From Fontivita pretiosa (lineage in GTDB: Bacteria > Planctomycetota > Phycisphaerae > Tepidisphaerales > Tepidisphaeraceae): DNA of 64,000 nt. The position numbers and the translations under genes were made by a program. Below, in pieces: positions 57,282-64,000 of this stretch. The notes beneath the pieces were generated by a model, which was given only the letters and a program-made list of their open reading frames with translations, did not search any database and was not told the DNA's origin. The first letter of the stretch is position 1. The number at the start of each line of letters is the position of its first letter. Where the stretch lies: positions 1,860,001 through 1,924,000 of the forward strand of contig NZ_CP191258.1 of the NCBI RefSeq assembly GCF_050410795.1, read 5' to 3'.

Positions 57282-59374
57282 AACCCTGGCTGTATATCCT
57301 GCTGATCGGACTGCTGGCGATTCTGCTCAGCCATCAGCAAGTCTTCGCCCAGAACCTCAACCAGTTCTGGCTCGCCGCTCAGCACGACTGGGGCAGCAAG
57401 CGGGGCTTTTTCCTGACGCTGGGCGCGCCGTTCGCCCCGGGCCAGCCGGCGCGACTGGAAGATGTGAAGCTGACGCTGGGCGTCGGCGACGGTTCGCAGT
57501 GGCATTTCCTGGAAACGTCGCACGCCTGGCAGCTTGATCGGACCTACCGGGCCAGGGCCGTCATCGCCGACGGCGCCGCGGAGCTGTGGCTGGACGATCG
57601 GCGCGTCGCGCGGCAGCAGGTGAAGCTGATGCCCACGGCATCGCGGGAGCTGGTCTTCAACCAGCAGCCCAGCTTCCTTCGCGGCCCGGCGCGATACGCC
57701 GTCCGACAGATGCAGTTGCTCGCCCGCTCCGCGAAGAGCAATCCCGTTGAGATCAGCATCGCGCCTTCGAAGCTGCCGCCGCAGTTGCTGCTGTTCAATC
57801 CCGGCGCGGGGGCCGATACCACGGCGGTTTCCATCGACGTGACAGATTCGGTGACGATCGAAGTGGGCTTCCAGCTCGTCGCGGCGCCGGACCTTCGTGC
57901 CTTGGCCCCGTTCGTCGATCGCTACGGGCAGAGCGTGCAGGCGAGCTGGGAGGGAAAGCTGGCCAGCGACGAGGACCTGAAGCGCTCGCAGCAGATCGAG
58001 GATCAGCGGCTTGCCACCTGGGGAGAGCCGCGCGGATTGGACAAGTTTGGCGGCTTGGTGTCGGCGCCGTGGAAGCAGCAGGCGAGCGGCTTTTTCCGCG
58101 TCGCCCGGCACGACGGCAAGTGGTGGCTGATCTCGCCGGAAGGCAATCCCTGTTTCTACATCGGTCTGTGCGACGCGCCGGCGCTGAACTGGGAGGCCAC
58201 GCCCGTCGAAGGTCGCGAGTTCCTCTTCGAGTGGCTGCCGCCGATGACCGAACCATGGGCCGGCGCGTGGCTGATAAATCCCTGGCACATCAACGAGCAG
58301 CGGGACGCGCGCTACCTGGCCTTGCACACGCCGAACCTGATCCGCAAGTACGGCCAGGACTGGCGTCGCCTGGCCAGCGAATCGGCGGTGCGACGCGCCA
58401 AAGTCCTGGGCTTCAGCGGCTTTGGCAAGTGGTCATCTGCCGGGCTGGGCGTTGTCGATCTGCCGGTGCTGTTCCACGGCGAGATTGCGAACCTGGTTCG
58501 TCATCCCGACATCTTCGACCCGAAGATTCGCCAGCAGTGGACTGAATTGCTCCGCCGACAGATCGAGCCGCGCAAGACCGATCCCTGGCTGCTGGGCTGG
58601 TCGGTTGGCAACGAGTTCGACGAGAACATCACACCCGATGAAATCGTGAAAATCCTGGCGATGCCGCAGCAGGTTCCGGCGAGCCGCGCGCTGATCGAGC
58701 ACGCACGCGAGACGTTCGGCGACAGCTTCAACCCGGCCGAGCCGACGCCCGATCAGATCGAGCAGCTCCGCCGCTTCTACGCCGATCGCTACTACGCGTT
58801 CATCTACCAGACCGTCAAGTCGATCGATCCGCATCATCTGTACTTCGGCATGTGGGTTACGCCGAACTGGTGGGTGGACCAGGCCGACTGGGACCTGATC
58901 GCGCCGCACTGCGACGTGATCGGATATGACTTTTACTCGCGACGATTCGAGGACGAGCCGACGGGCCGGTTGATCGCCCGGCATGACAAGCCGGTGCTGT
59001 GCGGCGAGTTTTCCTTTCCGCCGCACTATCGCGGCACCCGCGCGTTCGGGCGATATCACAACAGCAGCGAAGACGACGCGGAGTCCGGGCGCTTCTACAG
59101 GCAATGGATACAGGACGCAGCGAAGAATCCGAACTGCGTCGGCGTGATGTACTTTCAGTATCGCGACCAGCCGATCACCGGCCGCGGGCCCGGACCCGGT
59201 GGCACCGACTCGCTGGTGCAGGGGGAGAATTTCGCCTTCGGCATCGTGGATGTGACCGATCGGCTCAAGTGGGAATTCGTCGAGCACGTGCGCGAGGCGA
59301 ACCTGTCGGCGGCAGCGGCGCGGCTGGGGATGGCGGGGAGTGGCAACGGCGGCTCGGGCGGGATGGGGCAATGA
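57278..59374 (+). CDS. Exported agarase-like clan GH-A glycoside hydrolase
   Basis: 698 residues from ATG 57278 in an ATGA overlap with the GH16 gene. Leader MKPWLYILLIGLLAILLSHQ then QVFAQN. Residues 25-235 are beta-rich (carbohydrate-binding type). The catalytic barrel begins near 270 with DGKWWLISPEGNPCFYIGLC, a pattern typical of GH50/agarase proteins. The acid/base is Glu446 (GWSVGNEFDE) and the nucleophile Glu577 (VLCGEFSFPPHYRG). A short Gly-rich tail (GSGNGGSGGMGQ) ends the protein with no anchor. Together with the GH16 enzyme it suggests degradation of agarose, porphyran or a beta-galactan-like glycan. Subfamily is uncertain. Confidence 0.8.
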   Translation: MKPWLYILLIGLLAILLSHQQVFAQNLNQFWLAAQHDWGSKRGFFLTLGAPFAPGQPARLEDVKLTLGVGDGSQWHFLETSHAWQLDRTYRARAVIADGAAELWLDDRRVARQQVKLMPTASRELVFNQQPSFLRGPARYAVRQMQLLARSAKSNPVEISIAPSKLPPQLLLFNPGAGADTTAVSIDVTDSVTIEVGFQLVAAPDLRALAPFVDRYGQSVQASWEGKLASDEDLKRSQQIEDQRLATWGEPRGLDKFGGLVSAPWKQQASGFFRVARHDGKWWLISPEGNPCFYIGLCDAPALNWEATPVEGREFLFEWLPPMTEPWAGAWLINPWHINEQRDARYLALHTPNLIRKYGQDWRRLASESAVRRAKVLGFSGFGKWSSAGLGVVDLPVLFHGEIANLVRHPDIFDPKIRQQWTELLRRQIEPRKTDPWLLGWSVGNEFDENITPDEIVKILAMPQQVPASRALIEHARETFGDSFNPAEPTPDQIEQLRRFYADRYYAFIYQTVKSIDPHHLYFGMWVTPNWWVDQADWDLIAPHCDVIGYDFYSRRFEDEPTGRLIARHDKPVLCGEFSFPPHYRGTRAFGRYHNSSEDDAESGRFYRQWIQDAAKNPNCVGVMYFQYRDQPITGRGPGPGGTDSLVQGENFAFGIVDVTDRLKWEFVEHVREANLSAAAARLGMAGSGNGGSGGMGQ

Positions 59375-62300
59375 GCGAAACCGAAGTTGATCTGGCTGAT
59401 CTGTCCGGCGGCGCGACGAGCGGGCAAGCGGGCGGCGCCACGCTGCGGACGCCGGGCGCGCCCCCGCGCAGCGCACCCGTCGAAGGCTTCGTCGATCACG
59501 ACGGCGTCGAAATGTACTGCATCCCCGGTTTCGACCGGATGCACCCATTCCTGATGACCCTGGCAAGCCGCGGCGATCTGTGGATGTACGTCTCGAGCTT
59601 TGGCGGGCTGACCGCCGGCCGACGCGACGCCGAACACTGCCTGTTCCCCTACGAGACCGAGGACCGCCTGCACTACGCGCACGGCATCACCGGCCCGCTG
59701 ACGATCGTGCGCGTGACCCTGCCGGATGGAAAGAAGCTGCTGTGGGAGCCGTTCAACCACCGCGCGCCGCGCGGCGGCGTGTCGTGCAGGCTCTACAAGA
59801 CCGTCCTGTGCGATCGGATTCTGTTCGAGGAACTCCACGAGGGGCTTGATCTTGCCTTCAGCTACGAGTGGTCGGCGAGCCTGGAGCTCGGCTTCGTCCG
59901 CCACGCCAGCATCACGAATCTGCGTGTGGCCCGGCCGGTGAAGATCGAGCTTCTCGACGGGCTGCTGAACGTGATGCCCCCGGGCGTGAGTCTGGCGCTA
60001 CAGCAGGGCAGCAGCAGTCTGGTCGATGCGCACAAGCGAAGCGAGATCGACCCGCAGACCGGGCTGGCGATCTACGCGCTGTCGGCCCACGTGCACGACC
60101 GCCCCGAGCCGGCGGAATGTCTGCGGGCGAATGTGATCTGGTCGCGCGGCCTGCCCGAGGGGCATCGGCTGTTGCTCAGCGACCAGCAGGTGCAGGCATT
60201 TCGCGATGGCCAGCAGGTGTCGGCGGAGAATCGCGTGACCGGGCAGCGAGGCGCGTTTCTGCTGGCCTCGTCGTTCACGCTGCCGCCGAATCACTCGATA
60301 TCCTGGGACATCGTGGCCGACGTCGATCTCGATCACTGCGCCATCGAGCGGCTGCGGCAGTTGCTGAGCGGCGGCCAGGGCCGGGAGATTCGCAGCCTGA
60401 TCCGGCAATCCACTGCCCGCAGCGCCGAGGCGCTTGCCCGGGCGATCGTCGCGCCGGCGGATGGATTGCAGCAGACGGCGGACGTGATCTCCTCGCGACA
60501 CCACGCCGCCAACGTGCTGTTCAACTGCATGCGCGGCGGCGTGCCGGTGCGGGGGTACAGCATCAGCCGGGCCGACTTGGCGCGGTTCGTCCGCCAGCGA
60601 AATGCCGGTGCCTGCCAGCGCGGGCGGCAGTGGATCGACGCACTGCCGGAGACGATTGACCTGCCGCAGCTTCTCGAGCGTGCGGGGATCGGCGATGCGC
60701 GTCCCGCTGCCGGGATCGCTGAGCAGGGCCAGGTGCAGCCACCCGACGCCGATGCCGATCTGCGCCGCCTGGTCCTTGAATACCTGCCGCTGACTTTCGC
60801 CCGCCGCCACGGCGACCCCAGCCGCCCGTGGAATCGCTTCAGCATCGTCACGCATCAGCCCGATGGCTCGCCGGTCATCCGCTACGAAGGCAACTGGCGG
60901 GATATCTTCCAGAACTGGGAGGCGCTGGCGATGAGCTTCCCCGAGCTGATCGAGAGCTTCATCGCCAAATTCGTCAACGCCTCGACAATCGACGGCTACA
61001 ACCCTTATCGCATCACGTCCGACGGCATCGACTGGGAAACGTTGAGTCCGGATGACAGCAACGGCACGATCGGCTACTGGGGCGACCATCAGATCGTGTA
61101 CCTGCTGCGGCTGCTGGAAGCTTCCCGCAGCCACCACCCCGGCAGGCTCGAATCGCTGCTGGGCCAGGCGATCTTCAGCTACGCCAACGTTCCGTATCGG
61201 ATCAAGCCTCACGCCCAGATCGTGCGCGATCCTCGCAGCACGATCGTGTTCGACCGCGAGCTTGATCGCCTGATCGCTCAGCGGGTGCAGCGCCTCGGTG
61301 CCGACGGCAAGCTGGTGCTGCGCGACCCCGAGACAGATGTGCTGCATGTCACGCTATTGGAAAAACTGCTCGTGCCGCTGCTGGCCAAGCTCGGCGGGCT
61401 GGTGCCGGGCGGAGGCATCTGGCTCAACACCCAGCGCCCCGAATGGAACGACGCGAACAACGCTTTGGCCGGCTACGGGCTGTCGGTTGTCACCCTCTGT
61501 CACCTCCGCCGGTATGTGAGCTTCCTGCTGGAACTGCTCAGGCCCCTGGCGGGTCAGACGGTGGGCATCTCGTCGGAAGTGGTGGACTGGCTGAACGCCA
61601 CCGGCGCCGTGCTGCTGCGGCACAGCGACCTGCTGCGTCTGCCCCGGATCGACGACCGCCAGCGCCGCAGAGTGATGGATGATCTGGGTGAGTGCTTCGC
61701 TGCGTACCGCGGCCGCGTCTATGCGAGCGGGCTGTCGACACCCGTCAACTGCCAGATCACCGAGATTCTCCCGACGTTGCGGCTGGCGATCTCGTACCTG
61801 GATTACTCGATCCGCGCCAACCGCCGCCCAAACGACGGGCTTTATCACTCCTACAACCTGCTGCGGCTGGATCACGACGCCAGGAGCGGCGCCACCGCGT
61901 CGATCCGGCCTCTCTACCAGATGCTCGAAGGGCAGGTGGCGGCGCTGAGCAGTGGCATCGTCAGCGCCGAAGAGGCCGTCGAAATGCTCGAAGCGATGTT
62001 CGCCAGCCCGCTTTGGCGGCAGGACCAGCAGAGTTTCATGCTCTATCCGCCGCGCGAGCTGCCGGTGTTTCTCCAGATCAACCGCATCGCGGAAAAGGAC
62101 GCCCGCGCGATCCCGCTGCTGTCGGCGATGCTGGATGCGGGCGATCGCGCGATCGTCGCCGCCGATGTCAGCGGCTGGATCCACTTCAACGCCGACTTCC
62201 GCAATGCCCGGGATGTGGCGGCGGCTCTGGATCGGCTCGATCACGATCCGCGATGGCGCGAGCTGGCGCAACTGTCGCGACGCGCCGTGCTCGATTTGTT

Positions 62301-62994
62301 CGAGCGGACCTTCGATCATCACGCCTTCACCGGACGCTCCGGCGTCATGTACGCCTACGAAGGCATCGGCTCGATCTACTGGCACATGGTGGGCAAGCTG
62401 CTGGTGGCGGTGCAGGAGTGTTTCTGGCGCGCGGCTGTGGAGGATGAGTCCGCCGCCGCCACGGCGAAACTGCGATCGCTGTACTACCGCATCCGAGCCG
62501 GGATGGGTTTCGGCAAGCCGGCTGATCGCTTCGGCGCTTTTCCCACCGACCCGTATTCGCACACGCCCGCGGGGGGCGGGGCGCGCCAGCCGGGCATGAC
62601 CGGACAGGTCAAGGAGCAGATCCTCACACGCCTGGGCGAGCTTGGCGTGTCTGTCGAAGCCGGCTGCGTGCGGTTTCGTCCGCTGCTGCTGCGCAGCGGA
62701 GAGTTCTTCACCATGCCCACCGCGTTCCAGTACATCGCTGGCGACGGCGCGACACGCTCGATCGACCTGCCCGCGCAGTCGCTGGCATTCACGTACTGCC
62801 AGACGCCGATCGTCTACCAGCTTCTCCCCGATGCCGGCCAGATGCGCATCAGGATCGTTCGATGCCAGGGCAGCGCCATCGAGCGCGACGGCGACACGCT
62901 CGACGCCGCCAGCTCGCAATCCCTGTTCCGTCGCGCTTCGCAGATCGATCGCATCGAGGTGCTGATCCCCCGGCAGATGATCGCGCTGGACTGA
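59371..62994 (+). CDS. 1207-residue cytosolic protein of unknown function, glycosidase/phosphorylase-like
   Basis: 1207 residues from ATG 59371, again in an ATGA overlap. No signal peptide and no membrane helix. Residues of about 35-360 look like a large beta-sandwich (YVSSFGGLTAGRRDAEHCLF, GPLTIVRVTLPDGKKLLWEP, IELLDGLLNVMPPGVSLALQ) of the kind that precedes GH94-type phosphorylase barrels. From about 470 on it is helical. The segment RPEWNDANNALAGYGLSVVT (690-709, with Asp694) resembles the catalytic Asp loop of (alpha/alpha)6 glycosidases and phosphorylases. A further conserved-looking stretch is SGVMYAYEGIGSIYWHMVGK. I do not recognise the family. A role on imported oligosaccharides made by the two upstream enzymes is inferred. 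Confidence 0.6.
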   Translation: MSETEVDLADLSGGATSGQAGGATLRTPGAPPRSAPVEGFVDHDGVEMYCIPGFDRMHPFLMTLASRGDLWMYVSSFGGLTAGRRDAEHCLFPYETEDRLHYAHGITGPLTIVRVTLPDGKKLLWEPFNHRAPRGGVSCRLYKTVLCDRILFEELHEGLDLAFSYEWSASLELGFVRHASITNLRVARPVKIELLDGLLNVMPPGVSLALQQGSSSLVDAHKRSEIDPQTGLAIYALSAHVHDRPEPAECLRANVIWSRGLPEGHRLLLSDQQVQAFRDGQQVSAENRVTGQRGAFLLASSFTLPPNHSISWDIVADVDLDHCAIERLRQLLSGGQGREIRSLIRQSTARSAEALARAIVAPADGLQQTADVISSRHHAANVLFNCMRGGVPVRGYSISRADLARFVRQRNAGACQRGRQWIDALPETIDLPQLLERAGIGDARPAAGIAEQGQVQPPDADADLRRLVLEYLPLTFARRHGDPSRPWNRFSIVTHQPDGSPVIRYEGNWRDIFQNWEALAMSFPELIESFIAKFVNASTIDGYNPYRITSDGIDWETLSPDDSNGTIGYWGDHQIVYLLRLLEASRSHHPGRLESLLGQAIFSYANVPYRIKPHAQIVRDPRSTIVFDRELDRLIAQRVQRLGADGKLVLRDPETDVLHVTLLEKLLVPLLAKLGGLVPGGGIWLNTQRPEWNDANNALAGYGLSVVTLCHLRRYVSFLLELLRPLAGQTVGISSEVVDWLNATGAVLLRHSDLLRLPRIDDRQRRRVMDDLGECFAAYRGRVYASGLSTPVNCQITEILPTLRLAISYLDYSIRANRRPNDGLYHSYNLLRLDHDARSGATASIRPLYQMLEGQVAALSSGIVSAEEAVEMLEAMFASPLWRQDQQSFMLYPPRELPVFLQINRIAEKDARAIPLLSAMLDAGDRAIVAADVSGWIHFNADFRNARDVAAALDRLDHDPRWRELAQLSRRAVLDLFERTFDHHAFTGRSGVMYAYEGIGSIYWHMVGKLLVAVQECFWRAAVEDESAAATAKLRSLYYRIRAGMGFGKPADRFGAFPTDPYSHTPAGGGARQPGMTGQVKEQILTRLGELGVSVEAGCVRFRPLLLRSGEFFTMPTAFQYIAGDGATRSIDLPAQSLAFTYCQTPIVYQLLPDAGQMRIRIVRCQGSAIERDGDTLDAASSQSLFRRASQIDRIEVLIPRQMIALD

Positions 62995-63047
62995 TGTGTG
63001 AATCTGGCATCCCGGTATCGGACCATGACGCTGGCGACGCGGCGCGG

Positions 63048-64000
63048 TTACAGGATCTGCTCGGCTACGCGCACCGCCGAAAACGCCGCCCCTGCCAGCC
63101 GCGCCGACTGCTGCACCGTCGCCAGCGCCGGCAGCGTCGTCTGCCACCGCGCCGCCAGGATGTACAGGTCCCGCGAGTCCACCCGGCTGTCATAGTTGAA
63201 ATCACCCTGCGAGAAGATGCGCGGCGACTGCTGCCAGTTGCCCGCCAGCACGTCCAGATCAGCCTCATCCACACTGCGATCACGGTTGGCATCGCCGCCC
63301 AGGACGAAGAAGCTGTATACGTCAGGCGACGGCGACATCATGTTCCCGGCGACATCGCCAAAACCCTGAAGCTGTGCGCGGTAGTTGCCATCGGGCAGAA
63401 TGCCGCGCAGGAAGCTTGGGAAGGTGTATGAGATTTGCATGAAGGGCATCGACGTGCTGGGCGAGCTCGTGATGTTTGTCGAGGTGGTCTGGTTGAGCAG
63501 CGACAGATTCGATGCGCCGATGTAGCTGCCGACGGTCTCGGAGAAACTGTACTCCAGCGCCTGCGGGCTGATCGTGATACTCCAGCCGCCGAAGATCGCT
63601 CCGGCGGAGAAGGTGGCGTCATCGACCACGAACAGCGACCAGGCGCCGGCCGGACTCTGATTGTTGAACGTATCCAGCCGCGTGGCGGTGGGCGCATTTC
63701 CCGGCGCCGGCGAAGGAAAGTCATCGTCGCCGTCGAAGTGCTCGCGATTCGTCGGGCGATACGTGCCGGAGTTGATCAGCGAGAGGTCCGGGACCTGCCC
63801 GAAACCGTCCTCGAAGGTGATATTCCGCCCGCTCACCGGGAAATTCGCCCCCGCGTCGAACATGAGGATCAGGCTCTGCCCCGCCGGGCCGGCCAGCAGA
63901 ATGTCCACATCCCGAGGCTTGTCGTGCGTGAAGCCGAAGATCGATACCGTTACCTTATCGACGCTGCCGCTCAGCGACGGCACGTTGATGGTCGAGGGGT
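63048..64000 (-). CDS. Exported P-domain/dockerin protein, C-terminal part (5' end outside window)
   Basis: The frame runs off the window end; 317 residues are visible. The first 150 residues are a proprotein-convertase P-domain-like jelly roll: STINVPSLSGSVDKVTVSIF, HDKPRDVDILLAGPAGQSLI, and FNNQSPAGAWSLFVVDDATF SAG. A Big-like unit follows (GILPDGNYRAQLQGFGDVAG), similar to one in the 1351-residue protease. The end is a dockerin pair: GGDANRDRSVDEADLDVLAG and GDFNYDSRVDSRDLYILAAR. No PEP-CTERM. Such proteins are often subtilisin-like proteases, but the catalytic part, if any, lies beyond the window. Converges on the 1207-residue gene with a 53-base gap. Confidence 0.85.
   Translation of the reverse strand, partial: PSTINVPSLSGSVDKVTVSIFGFTHDKPRDVDILLAGPAGQSLILMFDAGANFPVSGRNITFEDGFGQVPDLSLINSGTYRPTNREHFDGDDDFPSPAPGNAPTATRLDTFNNQSPAGAWSLFVVDDATFSAGAIFGGWSITISPQALEYSFSETVGSYIGASNLSLLNQTTSTNITSSPSTSMPFMQISYTFPSFLRGILPDGNYRAQLQGFGDVAGNMMSPSPDVYSFFVLGGDANRDRSVDEADLDVLAGNWQQSPRIFSQGDFNYDSRVDSRDLYILAARWQTTLPALATVQQSARLAGAAFSAVRVAEQIL

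Noticed and set aside
61354..63147. A 597-codon minus-strand frame at the end of the 1207-residue gene
   Set aside because: Crosses into the converging dockerin gene in a different frame and has no motif.
1..64000. Search for CRISPR arrays, rRNA genes, insertion sequences, prophage and defence systems
   Set aside because: No regular spaced repeats, rRNA-like sequence, transposase or phage gene was seen; the only defence-like items are the orphan methyltransferase and the broken toxin-antitoxin pair.

Overview
The window reads as a chromosomal segment of a GC-rich planctomycete, most likely of the Phycisphaerae type. The evidence is in the proteins: N-terminal LEPR-XLL motifs (LEHLESRTLL, LELLEPRQLL), several exported proteins ending in PEP-CTERM tails, dockerin-like EF-hand pairs (GDANRDRAVN...GDFNYD), pseudopilin-like proteins with the planctomycete H-Xn-DG signature, and many secreted glycan-active enzymes. 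No rRNA, CRISPR array, phage or insertion sequence was seen. One tRNA gene (Tyr, GTA) is present. Both window edges cut genes.

Layout. 1-3.1 kb: end of an AI-2E-type permease, a stand-alone atpG and a subtilisin-like protease. 3.2-9.4 kb: a minus-strand sugar cluster (GH78-like rhamnosidase, zinc alcohol dehydrogenase, two LDH2-type oxidoreductases). 9.6-14.9 kb: tRNA-Tyr, then a divergent lipoprotein locus that resembles the gammaproteobacterial YcfL / LpoB / COG3014 cluster, closed by a strong terminator hairpin. 14.9-19.8 kb: an orphan DNA methyltransferase and a 1351-residue exported metzincin protease. 20-26.7 kb: a plus-strand run of exported or envelope proteins (SGNH hydrolase with PEP-CTERM, pseudopilin, small membrane protein, beta-helix protein, PEP-CTERM/dockerin protein). 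26.7-30 kb: a secreted protein and a hybrid histidine kinase that is split by an apparent one-base deletion.

30-42.3 kb is a complete Tad/Flp pilus locus on the minus strand: two Flp pilins, TadV peptidase, TadE, CpaB, secretin, TadZ, TadA, TadB, TadC, a CpaD-like lipoprotein, TadD and an unusual vWA-like membrane protein. 42.6-51 kb: an exported glycoside hydrolase, a membrane-anchored Pcm, a polytopic spermidine-synthase-like protein, a toxin-antitoxin pair whose toxin is frameshifted, a GltS-type carrier and an amidohydrolase. 51-63 kb is a plus-strand glycan-utilisation cluster: LacI-type regulator with a candidate self-controlled promoter, PEP-CTERM/dockerin protein, pseudopilin, GH16 enzyme, agarase-like enzyme and a 1207-residue cytosolic protein. 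The last three overlap by ATGA stop-starts and so are probably made together. The window ends in a partial P-domain/dockerin protein.

The points most worth following are the LpoB/YcfL/COG3014-like locus in a planctomycete, the GH16 / agarase-like / 1207-residue coupled operon with its unrecognised last member, the frameshifted RelE-type toxin beside an intact antitoxin, and the kinase split exactly between its HisKA and ATPase domains. All functional calls rest on reading motifs by eye, without database searches.
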